Shown one piece after another: positions 1-6,929 of a DNA stretch of 41,436 bases (position 1 is its first letter; each line of letters opens with the position of its first letter). The translations under genes were made by a program, and so were the position numbers. The stretch is taken from assembly GCA_020631395.1 (NCBI GenBank), contig JAHDHI010000043.1, positions 1 to 41,436 of the forward strand, in the 5' to 3' direction. The notes beneath the pieces are model-generated. The model searched no databases and had not been told where the DNA came from. It saw nothing but the letters and a program-made list of their open reading frames with translations. This DNA is from Bizionia sp. GTDB lineage: Bacteria; Bacteroidota; Bacteroidia; Flavobacteriales; Flavobacteriaceae.

Positions 1-10
1 ATCGCAAATG

Positions 11-667
11 CTATCTGCTAAGGTTGGCTGCTTTATTAATTCCATATACAAAAGATACGAAATCTTGAGAAATTACGAAAACACCCTGCAACGGTCTCAG
101 TTTGTATTGAAAGCGTTGAGCATCTCCAAATTCTTTGAATATTCTCTTTTTACCTAGAATTATTTCTTCGTAGGCCAAATACATTTGATGTGCCGCTATA
201 TGATGAGGCATCCTACCGCAACCTGTACACAATCCAGGAATACTGACCGAATTTATGGCGTCGTTGTTTTTACATGCTATTAATATTGCTTTCATAGCCA
301 AATATGGATTTACAGATGTCGCTATGTTAAAATTCATAGGCACTCGCATTGTTGGTGCAGATATCAAAAAAGGGACTTCAGCATCGCCTGTTTCCAATGT
401 TATCGATTTGCCTACCAATAGTTCGCCTTCATCAGACTCTTGTATTTGTTTTTGCAACTGTTCTTGCAAATGCCACCCAAATCGTTCCGAAAGCACATAA
501 TCCAAACTACCATCCATAAAACCAAAAGAATTTGCAGGGCTAACTACAGCATCGCATTTAACCTTGGTAATGTCCTCTTTAATGATTTCCACATCTTTCT
601 GCATTGAAAATTCTTTTTTCCACGCTTTTCCTAAATCATCATCTATGTGTACTAGTTTAATTTTCAT
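11..667 (-). CDS. Divergent macrodomain protein (ADP-ribose binding)
   Basis: This 218-residue protein is a divergent macrodomain, a fold that binds ADP-ribose and often removes it from proteins, nucleic acids or small molecules. The visible signature is a binding loop at residues 43-56 (SPANSFGFMDGSLD) and a later SIPGLCTGCGRMP segment matching the second phosphate loop. It lacks the [10 protein letters not shown] loop of the second macrodomain in this operon, so its substrate probably differs. I chose the ATG at 667 over a TTG at 676; this gives an 11-base overlap (ATGAAAATTAA) with the end of the dioxygenase gene and leaves a GGAAG ribosome-binding site just upstream. It is the last gene of the operon in this window. 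Being a macrodomain is fairly sure; hydrolase activity is inference. Confidence 0.85.
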   Translation of the reverse strand: MKIKLVHIDDDLGKAWKKEFSMQKDVEIIKEDITKVKCDAVVSPANSFGFMDGSLDYVLSERFGWHLQEQLQKQIQESDEGELLVGKSITLETGDAEVPFLISAPTMRVPMNFNIATSVNPYLAMKAILIACKNNDAINSVSIPGLCTGCGRMPHHIAAHQMYLAYEEIILGKKRIFKEFGDAQRFQYKLRPLQGVFVISQDFVSFVYGINKAANLSR

Positions 668-1217
668 TACTTCCAATTTTATACATTATATCTGTTCTCA
701 GCACATATTTCACACCTTCTATCAATGCTTTGCCTTCATGCAGGTGTGGATGAAGAAATATGAGTGCTGTTCCTTTTTTTGGTTTTATCGTAAATAGTTT
801 TCTAAACTCTGTTTCTCCACCTTCGAAATCGTCATTCAAATAGATTATAAAAGAATAGAAACTGCATTCTTCATCATTGCGTCGGTAACTACCATCCCTA
901 TGCATTTTAAAACGTTGCCCTTTCGTGTAACGGTATATTCTAAACATTTCGTTAAGTCCTTCTGCATCATATAGTCCAATCTCCCTTGGTAAGAATGCCT
1001 TTGCTCTTTCCCATAGCTTTTTGGCCAAATCGATATCGAAAAATAGAATTCTATCATTGTTGCGGACACCTTTGTTCATTACTTGGATCCCCCCACTGTT
1101 TATCTTCGCTTCTTCAAACTCTTGGTTTCTACTAAATTCGATGTGTGCATCACATTCTTCAGAAGATAAAAAATCCTCTATGAGAAATACCTTTGGGTGC
1201 AATTCTATTTTTTTCAT
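657..1217 (-). CDS. 2OG-Fe(II) oxygenase, prolyl-4-hydroxylase-like
   Basis: A 186-residue 2-oxoglutarate and Fe(II) dependent dioxygenase of the P4Hc/PKHD type. The iron ligands can be seen as H106-x-D108 (in KMHRDGSY) and H160, and K170, ten residues after the last histidine, is in the position that holds 2-oxoglutarate in this family. The whole protein is the double-stranded beta-helix domain with a short N-terminal extension and no signal peptide, so it should be cytosolic. It lies 5 bases after kptA and overlaps the next macrodomain gene, so it is part of the NAD/ADP-ribose operon. Context suggests that it modifies RNA, protein or a ribose-containing intermediate, but the substrate cannot be read from the sequence. 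Confidence 0.88.
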   Translation of the reverse strand: MKKIELHPKVFLIEDFLSSEECDAHIEFSRNQEFEEAKINSGGIQVMNKGVRNNDRILFFDIDLAKKLWERAKAFLPREIGLYDAEGLNEMFRIYRYTKGQRFKMHRDGSYRRNDEECSFYSFIIYLNDDFEGGETEFRKLFTIKPKKGTALIFLHPHLHEGKALIEGVKYVLRTDIMYKIGSNEN

Positions 1218-1222
1218 GATAA

Positions 1223-1774
1223 TTACTCTTTAAAGTCAATAAATTCGGGTGGTACTTCGCCTGTTAACCATACTCCATTTTCCGATTGATAAAATGCATA
1301 ACCTCCATTGTGCATGTCTTTTGCCCTTACATTCAAAATTAGAGTTTGTCCTCGTCTGCTTCCTACTTTTATTGCCGTTTCTAAATCTTTGCTTAGATGT
1401 ACGTGCTGACGACTCATTTTCTGCAACCCCTTTTCCTTGATGGATTCCATAAATTTACCAACTGTACCATGATACAAAAATGCTGGTGGCTCCATGGCTT
1501 TTAATTCTAAATCTATTGTTTTTAGAGAGTGTCCTTGGTTTGCTCTTATCTTGGTTTTATCTGCATTGAAGGCAAAGCGCTTCTTATCATTGGTTTTTAC
1601 AACTTCTTCTAAGGTTTCCATGGAAAAACGTACATTCCCTTTACTGGATTTACTTAACAGTTCTTCTACACTTGCCCAGCCATTTTCGTCTAATTCCAAT
1701 TTTATCTTACCTGGATTGTGTCTTAGTATCAAGCTAAGAAACTTACTTATCCCTTTTATGTTTTTTTCGTTCAT
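1223..1774 (-). CDS. kptA: RNA 2'-phosphotransferase KptA/Tpt1
   Basis: KptA transfers the 2'-phosphate of an RNA splice junction to NAD+, releasing nicotinamide and ADP-ribose 1'',2''-cyclic phosphate. The 183-residue length is usual for bacterial KptA. Family motifs are intact: LRHNP at residues 17-21, IRANQGHS at 76-83, LYHGT at 100-104, RQHVHLS at 122-128 and VWLTGEVPP near the C terminus, which include the conserved arginines and histidines of the family. It begins one base after the stop of the metallo-beta-lactamase gene. Because its product is an ADP-ribose cyclic phosphate, the neighbouring macrodomains and ADP-ribosylglycohydrolase are plausible partners in clearing it. Bacterial roles include RNA repair and possibly ADP-ribosylation of RNA ends. 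Confidence 0.97.
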   Translation of the reverse strand: MNEKNIKGISKFLSLILRHNPGKIKLELDENGWASVEELLSKSSKGNVRFSMETLEEVVKTNDKKRFAFNADKTKIRANQGHSLKTIDLELKAMEPPAFLYHGTVGKFMESIKEKGLQKMSRQHVHLSKDLETAIKVGSRRGQTLILNVRAKDMHNGGYAFYQSENGVWLTGEVPPEFIDFKE

Positions 1775-1775
1775 T

Positions 1776-2642
1776 TTAATTTATAGGTTTCCCGTTTAAT
1801 ATGTCTTTCTCCATTTTACCTATTGGCATTCTATACACTGGAATTTTAATATTGTAGTGTTTGATCTGTTGTTTTATGTTTTCATCGATTGTATCGATAT
1901 CATATCTTGATGAAAAATGTCCTAAAACCAATTTCTCGATAGATATGTTTGCTACCATCTCCATAACCTCTTCCAAAGAGCTATGCTTGTTTTTATTGTT
2001 TTTATTCTTGGTTTCCTCTTTTGTCAGAAAAGTGGCTTCATGGATGAGCGTTTTGCATTTGTCATATTTCGAATAATCGTAAACAGGTGTGTCTCCTGAG
2101 TATATCAAGACATCCGTTTTTGTTTCTTCTTTGATGTAACCTTCTCCCTTTTCCTTTTTAATTGCTACTATTTCTTTAGAATTCAAATTAGAGAACTTTG
2201 CTTTCAATTTGCTCTTGGTTTCAATAACCTTATAAGACAAACTCTTCAATTGGTTGGGTACATCGATATGTCTATTCTCGAACCCTTGTACCGAATAGCT
2301 ATTTTTAATTGCGATGGTTTCCAAATCATTAAGTGGTTTCCATTTTGCTCTACCCATATGCGGATCAAATCTCATAAGAAACTCATTTAAGTGTTTAAAT
2401 GAATTGGCATCTTTGGGGTAATGTATGTTCAACGATTCTTTTGCAAACAATTGATTGTACTGAAGCAATCCTGTTAGGTGGTCACGATCTGCATGTGACA
2501 CGAATACATTTCTAATTTTCCCAGCTTTTCCCAAAAGATTGGATACCACACCATCTCCAGCATCAAAAAGAAGTCCCAATTCCTCTATGAAGTACCAAGT
2601 TGCAAACAATGCTGTAGAATAGCCGTGTATTGTCAGTTTCAT
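1776..2642 (-). CDS. RNase Z-like metallo-beta-lactamase fold protein
   Basis: A 288-residue metallo-beta-lactamase fold hydrolase. The zinc motif HADRDH is at residues 50-55, a YSGDTPVY segment carries the bridging aspartate, and a late LGHFSSRY segment has the HFSxRY form typical of RNase Z. This points to a phosphodiesterase acting on RNA or a cyclic nucleotide rather than a beta-lactamase. The N terminus lacks the usual RNase Z layout, and a lysine-rich insert (about residues 140-180) replaces the tRNA-binding exosite region. Next to kptA, processing of RNA ends or of ADP-ribose cyclic phosphate is plausible, but this is inference. No signal peptide is present. Confidence 0.85.
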   Translation of the reverse strand: MKLTIHGYSTALFATWYFIEELGLLFDAGDGVVSNLLGKAGKIRNVFVSHADRDHLTGLLQYNQLFAKESLNIHYPKDANSFKHLNEFLMRFDPHMGRAKWKPLNDLETIAIKNSYSVQGFENRHIDVPNQLKSLSYKVIETKSKLKAKFSNLNSKEIVAIKKEKGEGYIKEETKTDVLIYSGDTPVYDYSKYDKCKTLIHEATFLTKEETKNKNNKNKHSSLEEVMEMVANISIEKLVLGHFSSRYDIDTIDENIKQQIKHYNIKIPVYRMPIGKMEKDILNGKPIN

Positions 2643-2678
2643 TTTGTTTTAATTATTTCAATCTGTCTATTTTCTGAA

Positions 2679-3194
2679 TCAACCATTCAACAATGATTTA
2701 TAACATTCATGGTTTTCATCATCAAAGCAAACAAAAACCACCGTTTCAATTATTTTACTTTTATGTTGCTTTACAGCATTGATGGCTATTTCTGTCGCCA
2801 TAGCCTTTGGGAAGCGATAGATGCCGGTACTTATGTTGGGAAATGCAATCGAAATCAAATTGTTTTCTTCTGCCAACTTCAAACAGTTCGTGTAACAATT
2901 TGCCAACAATTCTTTTTCCTTCTCCTCTCTTTTCCCTCCATTGTATACAGGTCCAACCGTATGTATTACTTTTTCTGCGGGTAAATCTCCTGCGGTTGTA
3001 ATTACTGCTTCTCCCGTTTTACATTTTCCTTGTTTGTTTCTAATGGCTTGACAAGCTTCTAAAATAGCTTTTCCTCCTGCGCGATGAATCGCTCCGTCGA
3101 CACCTCCTCCGCCTAACAAAGAAGAGTTTGCGGCATTGACGATTACGTCCACTTCCATTTTGGTAATGTCTCCTTTTATTAACTCAATTTTCAT
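2679..3194 (-). CDS. Macrodomain ADP-ribose hydrolase (MacroD/YmdB type)
   Basis: A 171-residue single macrodomain of the MacroD/YmdB class, which removes O-acetyl from O-acetyl-ADP-ribose and cleaves mono-ADP-ribose from proteins or RNA. The class motifs are clear: NAAN at residues 20-23, [10 protein letters not shown] at 28-37, HTVGPVY in the middle and STGIYRFP near residue 121. Its start overlaps the end of the ADP-ribosylglycohydrolase gene by 11 bases (ATGAAAATTGA), so the two are probably translationally coupled. Two different ADP-ribose hydrolase folds side by side, plus KptA, suggest that several linkages of ADP-ribose are handled by this operon. Confidence 0.95.
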   Translation of the reverse strand: MKIELIKGDITKMEVDVIVNAANSSLLGGGGVDGAIHRAGGKAILEACQAIRNKQGKCKTGEAVITTAGDLPAEKVIHTVGPVYNGGKREEKEKELLANCYTNCLKLAEENNLISIAFPNISTGIYRFPKAMATEIAINAVKQHKSKIIETVVFVCFDDENHECYKSLLNG

Positions 3195-4152
3195 GATTAA
3201 AGGCTTTAGAAAATTCTTTGCTTAATTTTAGAATGTCATCCTTTCTTGCCAAAGTGTTCACCCATTTTTCTGATACTCCGTCCAAACCATATACCAAGCC
3301 TGAAATACCTCCAACAACCGTTGCCGTTGTATCTGTATCGCTACCCAAATTGATTGCTTTGAACACAGAGTCCAAATAAGAATTAGTTTTCATTAAACAC
3401 CAGAAACTCGCTTCTAAGGTTGAAATGACATAGCCATCCGACCTAATTTCCGATTTTTTATACGTGGAAATATCATTGTTTATCAACCTCTCAAAATGCT
3501 TTTTTTCTACTTCTGAAATACTTTCAGTTTCAAAAAACACTTTAATGGTTTCTCTTGTTTTTGAATAGGATTCTTCTATTGAATACTCATCCAAAATATA
3601 TTCTGCAAATTTCAAATAAATCAAACAAGATAAAGCAGATCTAATGTGTCCATGCGTTAATGCTGAAACATCCCGAATAATGTCAAATTGTTCCTTTATC
3701 GTTTTTCCTTTTATATAAAACAACAATGGTAATATTCGCATCAATGAACCATTTCCATTAGTATGCTCATCTAGTTCATATTTTAAATAATGTAATGATT
3801 CATATTCCTCACTGTCTAATATGGTTTCCAATTGATCTATCGATTTTCTCGTTTGTATTCCTATGTCAAAAACACTTCCATGAGGGGTCCACGTTTCTGC
3901 ATTAATCCATAAAACAAATTTTTGAGCTATGTCTTTTAAGTCATATCCTTTAATCAAGCTATCTGCCAAACAAAACGTCAACGAACTATCATCACTCCAC
4001 GTCCCTGCTGGTTGACCATGTGTTCCATATTCCAACATTGAAACAACGGGGCTTTCTGATAGCTCTTTTCTGGATTTAAACTCTACAGGTACACCTAAAG
4101 CATCCGCAAGAGACAATCCTATGAACATATTTTTTATTTTCATTTCTTTCAT
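3184..4152 (-). CDS. ADP-ribosylglycohydrolase (DraG/ARH family)
   Basis: A 322-residue ADP-ribosylglycohydrolase, a dinuclear Mg enzyme that removes ADP-ribose from side chains or hydrolyses related ADP-ribose compounds. The metal-binding motif is GTWSDDSSL (residues 50-58) and the second metal site is the [13 protein letters not shown] motif in the last quarter, both with their acidic residues. The length is normal. It overlaps the preceding DUF4291 gene by 4 bases (ATGA) and the following macrodomain gene by 11 bases, so it sits at the centre of a coupled block. Whether it works on protein, RNA or a free metabolite cannot be told. Confidence 0.95.
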   Translation of the reverse strand: MKEMKIKNMFIGLSLADALGVPVEFKSRKELSESPVVSMLEYGTHGQPAGTWSDDSSLTFCLADSLIKGYDLKDIAQKFVLWINAETWTPHGSVFDIGIQTRKSIDQLETILDSEEYESLHYLKYELDEHTNGNGSLMRILPLLFYIKGKTIKEQFDIIRDVSALTHGHIRSALSCLIYLKFAEYILDEYSIEESYSKTRETIKVFFETESISEVEKKHFERLINNDISTYKKSEIRSDGYVISTLEASFWCLMKTNSYLDSVFKAINLGSDTDTTATVVGGISGLVYGLDGVSEKWVNTLARKDDILKLSKEFSKAFNHEN

Positions 4153-4784
4153 CGTATTCTCAACCGTTTATTCACTTCCTCATTTTTACTGAAGTATGGT
4201 TTTTCCTCTGGAACCAACAACCTGTCCAAATCGTTATTCATAACGTGTTGATGTTGTTCCCTTACAAAGTCTGATATATCTTCGATCTTAGCAATATCCT
4301 CTGTCGCATATTTCACAATGTGTTCTCCTCTAATTCCTATTTGTATTGCTCTTCGTTCCAATTTCCCTCCATAAGGATCGTGATCTGGATCCCACTGCAA
4401 ACGAATGGAAGAGTTTTCTATTTCATTTCTCCAATTCTCATGAGTTTTATATAAATCACGTTGAAAACTGGAATATACTGCTTCGCTTAAATAATTTTCG
4501 AAAGCTTCTCGTTTTAAATGTATTGCCAAGACGACTTCTTGTCCTTCTTTTGTTCCCCAACCATTTCTATACATCATCCATAGAAAATTAGGCTTAATCC
4601 ACGTCATTCGAGTGTATTTGAATGCTCCTCCAAAAAATTGATTTTTCGTTGCAAAATTTCCTATTTCGGATCTATACGATTGATATACTATTATTTCATT
4701 CTCATTGTATTGAGCCATTATATGATGACCTTCTTTTGGCCATTCTTCTATTTGTTCTCTATATGGTTTTATCTTGAATTTCAT
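4149..4784 (-). CDS. DUF4291 family protein
   Basis: I recognise this 211-residue protein as DUF4291, a family found mostly next to NAD and ADP-ribose genes. Visible features are an N-terminal MAQYNENEIIVYQSYR segment, the central TRMTWIKPNFLWMMYRNGW core and a WDPDHDPYGGKLERRAIQIG segment; the conserved arginines, tyrosines and histidines resemble an NAD-binding pocket of the ADP-ribosyltransferase kind, but I cannot prove that from sequence. No signal peptide or membrane segment is seen. It overlaps the ADP-ribosylglycohydrolase start by 4 bases, the pairing expected for a transferase and its eraser. Function is inference from context. Confidence 0.85.
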   Translation of the reverse strand: MKFKIKPYREQIEEWPKEGHHIMAQYNENEIIVYQSYRSEIGNFATKNQFFGGAFKYTRMTWIKPNFLWMMYRNGWGTKEGQEVVLAIHLKREAFENYLSEAVYSSFQRDLYKTHENWRNEIENSSIRLQWDPDHDPYGGKLERRAIQIGIRGEHIVKYATEDIAKIEDISDFVREQHQHVMNNDLDRLLVPEEKPYFSKNEEVNKRLRIR

Positions 4785-4833
4785 TTCTTTTCTTCGAAAG
4801 TTGAAAACCTTAGAAATCTCCTACTTTCATTTT

Positions 4834-5253
4834 TTAATCCTTTAATCTATCTATTTGCAATTGTACCAATGCGTGTGATGCTTTTTCAAATTGATCTCCT
4901 ATGCATACTTTTATAATTCGGATGTCTCCAACGATGCTGTCGTTGAAGGTTACCAACTCTACAGCCGGCACCCACAATTCATTATGGATTTTTCCTCCGA
5001 CATTTTCAACTTCATATTTTAAAAACTCTTCTTCTTTTATATCAAATTGAGTAACAAAGCCTAGGTAGTTTCCAAATTCGTCGCCTGTATTCCATTTTGA
5101 CGCAATTTCGGTTGCGTACTCTTCATTTAAAACAGGATAGAAAATGGGTTGCCATTCCAATCGTGGAGGAAATGTTTTAAAATTGCCTTCTGCAATCAAA
5201 ATCAATTCCTTTTCTCCTACTGGTCGATATAATGTTACTGTTTTCATATTCAT
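4834..5253 (-). CDS. ADP-ribosylation/crystallin J1-like small protein
   Basis: A 139-residue protein of the group often annotated as ADP-ribosylation/crystallin J1. The typical core is visible: TLYRPVGEKEL at the N terminus, then FPPRLEWQPIFYPVLN around residues 27-42, EFGNYLGFVTQFD, and NVGGKIHNELWVPAVELVEFN-like text in the C-terminal half (GGKIHNELWVPAVEL). Despite the name it is far too short to be an ADP-ribosylglycohydrolase, and its biochemical role is not established. It is cytosolic by prediction. It lies 22 bases after prs and 49 bases before the DUF4291 gene. The start at 5253 and an ATG two codons later are both possible. Confidence 0.8.
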   Translation of the reverse strand: MNMKTVTLYRPVGEKELILIAEGNFKTFPPRLEWQPIFYPVLNEEYATEIASKWNTGDEFGNYLGFVTQFDIKEEEFLKYEVENVGGKIHNELWVPAVELVTFNDSIVGDIRIIKVCIGDQFEKASHALVQLQIDRLKD

Positions 5254-5275
5254 TTTCCTTTGAAAGCTGGAAGCT

Positions 5276-6115
5276 TTATTTTAATATATTCTCAAGCTTT
5301 ATTTGCTCCACTGCATCGTTCTCAATCGTTTTAAAACTATCTGTCGCAAATACTCTAACAAATTGTTTGCTCAATGTTTCAAACCCCTTGTTAAATATCC
5401 CATGGCTTACTGCCAAGTACAAATCGCCTGCATTCTTTTTTTTGAGTGATTCTGCCAATCCTATGAATGTCCCTCCGCCATCACAGATGTCATCTACTAC
5501 CAAGCAAGCTTTCCCTTCCAAATCTTCTTCATACACTTTAAAACCTTCCAATTTACCATTTTTCACATTTCGTTTTTTAGAACATTCTACAACTGGCAAT
5601 CCTCCTAAATGTTCTGAAACTTTATAAATCTTTTTCAATGCACCTCCATCTGGAGAGATCAATACGAGGTCTTTCCCTATTGTTTCAATGACTTTTTCAA
5701 CAAAACTATGATTGGAGATCTCCTCACAGTTATTCAAAACCGCTGAAGTCACCTCAGAATGAGCATCATAAACCGTTACTTTATTTATTTGCAATTGATT
5801 TAAAAGATCGGCGTATACCTTTACCGATAGCGGTTCTCCCTTTACCATAACACGATCTTGTCTTGCTGCTGGAAAATAAGGTATGAATACATTAATTTTT
5901 TCCACATGAAATCTACGCAATGCATCTATGGCCAAAAGCAACAACCCAAAATCGTTAAACGATTGTACGCGCATTGTTACCGTTACTTCTTTTACAGTAG
6001 ACAAGTCTGAAAGTATCTTTATGTGAGGCTCGCCTCCAGAAAAGGTAAACGATTCGAATGAAATGCCATTTCCTGAACCAAAAGGTGTAAACTGAGAATC
6101 TAAATTTAAATACAT
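5276..6115 (-). CDS. prs: Ribose-phosphate pyrophosphokinase (PRPP synthetase)
   Basis: PRPP synthetase makes phosphoribosyl pyrophosphate from ribose 5-phosphate and ATP; PRPP is needed to rebuild NAD from nicotinamide. Motifs present are PYFPAARQDR (residues 79-88, canonical ARQDR), DAHSE, SPDGGALKK and the PRPP loop VVDDICDGGGTF. At 279 residues it is shorter than the usual housekeeping enzyme (about 310-320) and resembles the short versions found in NAD-salvage gene groups. It is the first gene after the regulator and has its own promoter with two regulator-like operators. It may supply PRPP when NAD is being consumed, and can use ribose 5-phosphate released from ADP-ribose. Confidence 0.93.
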   Translation of the reverse strand: MYLNLDSQFTPFGSGNGISFESFTFSGGEPHIKILSDLSTVKEVTVTMRVQSFNDFGLLLLAIDALRRFHVEKINVFIPYFPAARQDRVMVKGEPLSVKVYADLLNQLQINKVTVYDAHSEVTSAVLNNCEEISNHSFVEKVIETIGKDLVLISPDGGALKKIYKVSEHLGGLPVVECSKKRNVKNGKLEGFKVYEEDLEGKACLVVDDICDGGGTFIGLAESLKKKNAGDLYLAVSHGIFNKGFETLSKQFVRVFATDSFKTIENDAVEQIKLENILK

Positions 6116-6136
6116 TTTGCGTTATTTTTACACAAA
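6116..6136 (-). promoter_or_regulatory. Putative NrtR operator O1 at the prs promoter
   Basis: An imperfect 8-5-8 inverted repeat. Read on the plus strand it is TTTGCGTT, five bases, TACACAAA. It starts at the base just upstream of the prs ATG and covers the TTTG end of the prs -7 box. It has the same arm sequences and spacing as two other sites in this operon. A repressor bound here would block transcription of prs and the genes behind it. Assignment to NrtR rests on position and on its presence at the regulator's own promoter. Confidence 0.75.
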
Positions 6137-6164
6137 TGTAAATGATAATTAGACAGCGACAAAA
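6133..6164 (-). promoter_or_regulatory. prs promoter (Bacteroidota -33/-7 type)
   Basis: On the minus strand a TTTTG box (6160-6164) and a TACATTTG box (6133-6140) are separated by 19 bases, matching the known Bacteroidota consensus of TTTG, 17-23 bases, TAnnTTTG. The start of transcription would fall only about 12 bases before the prs ATG. The -7 box shares four bases with operator O1. Confidence 0.75.
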
Positions 6165-6167
6165 TAT

Positions 6168-6188
6168 TTTGTGTATTTTTTACACAAA
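6168..6188 (-). promoter_or_regulatory. Putative NrtR operator O2 upstream of the prs -33 box
   Basis: A perfect inverted repeat with arms TTTGTGTA and TACACAAA and a five-base T-rich centre. It includes the stop codon of the Nudix regulator gene and lies just upstream of the prs -33 box. Its centre is 52 bases from that of O1, about five helical turns, so two dimers on one face of the DNA could interact. Confidence 0.8.
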
Positions 6189-6872
6189 CTTAATTTCAAA
6201 ATGAAATCCATCTTTGGACAAAGCTTTGTATTTATTGGTATTGAATCTAAATAGCTTTGCAGGGCGTCCACTTCCTATTTGGCTCATCTCCCCTGTTTCT
6301 TCTATGATTCCAAAGCTCATTAATTTCTTTCTGAAGTTTCTTCTGTCAATGTCCTTTTCTAAAATCGTGGTATATAAATGTTCTAAATCTGAAAAGGGAA
6401 AGGATTTACTAAGCAAGTCGAAGCCTATGGGTTGGTAGTGTAATTTGGATTTTAAACGTGCCTTGGCCAAATCCAAAATGGTTTGATGGTCGAAAGCCAG
6501 AACTGGAATGTCATTTATGGGAAACCACTGGGCTTCCGCTGCATCTGTTGCTGCTTCAATTTTGAAGTGATTAGGCTTGACAAGTCCGAAATAACTAACG
6601 GACACCACTCGATTTCTAGGATCCCTACCTGGTTTCCCAAAGGAATACAATTGTTCCAAATAATCTATCTGGACACCAGTTTCTTCCAACAACTCCCTTT
6701 CTACAGCAGTCTCCAAGGATTCATTTTCCAAAACCAACCCTCCTGGCAATGCCCAAGTATCCTTATAGGGTTCTACACCTCTTTTGATTAAAAGTACTGA
6801 AAGGTTCTTTTTAGACTCGTAACCAAAAACAACGGCATCTACTGCTACCTTAATATTTTGAATGACTCTCAT
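6180..6872 (-). CDS. nrtR: NrtR-type transcription regulator with Nudix domain
   Basis: NrtR proteins are Nudix-domain repressors of NAD metabolism genes that let go of DNA when they bind ADP-ribose. This one has 230 residues: a Nudix domain (about 8-140) and a C-terminal winged helix (about 165-225, with the RRNFRKKLMSFGII and GSGRPAKLFRF segments). The Nudix box is complete (G45, E51, R59-E60, E63-E64, G66), whereas many NrtR regulators have lost it, so this protein may still hydrolyse ADP-ribose or a related compound. It is the first gene of the operon, with a matching inverted repeat directly before its ATG, so it should control itself and the prs operon. Confidence 0.92.
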   Translation of the reverse strand: MRVIQNIKVAVDAVVFGYESKKNLSVLLIKRGVEPYKDTWALPGGLVLENESLETAVERELLEETGVQIDYLEQLYSFGKPGRDPRNRVVSVSYFGLVKPNHFKIEAATDAAEAQWFPINDIPVLAFDHQTILDLAKARLKSKLHYQPIGFDLLSKSFPFSDLEHLYTTILEKDIDRRNFRKKLMSFGIIEETGEMSQIGSGRPAKLFRFNTNKYKALSKDGFHFEIKFV

Positions 6873-6874
6873 TA

Positions 6875-6899
6875 TTTGCGTATTATCAACACAAATTTA
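6875..6899 (-). promoter_or_regulatory. nrtR promoter -7 box with putative operator O3
   Basis: At 6875-6895 the plus strand reads TTTGCGTA, five bases, AACACAAA, an 8-5-8 inverted repeat like O1 and O2. A TAAATTTG box (6892-6899 on the minus strand) matches the TAnnTTTG -7 consensus and shares its TTTG with the operator, the same arrangement as at prs. The -33 box is less clear. This suggests that nrtR represses itself. Confidence 0.75.
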
Positions 6900-6929
6900 T
6901 AGATTTATATATGAAGATGAAAGACATCT

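Noticed and set aside
11-6872. DarTG-type toxin-antitoxin system
   Set aside because: No DarT-like ADP-ribosyltransferase is recognisable; the macrodomains sit in a ten-gene metabolic operon rather than a two-gene pair.
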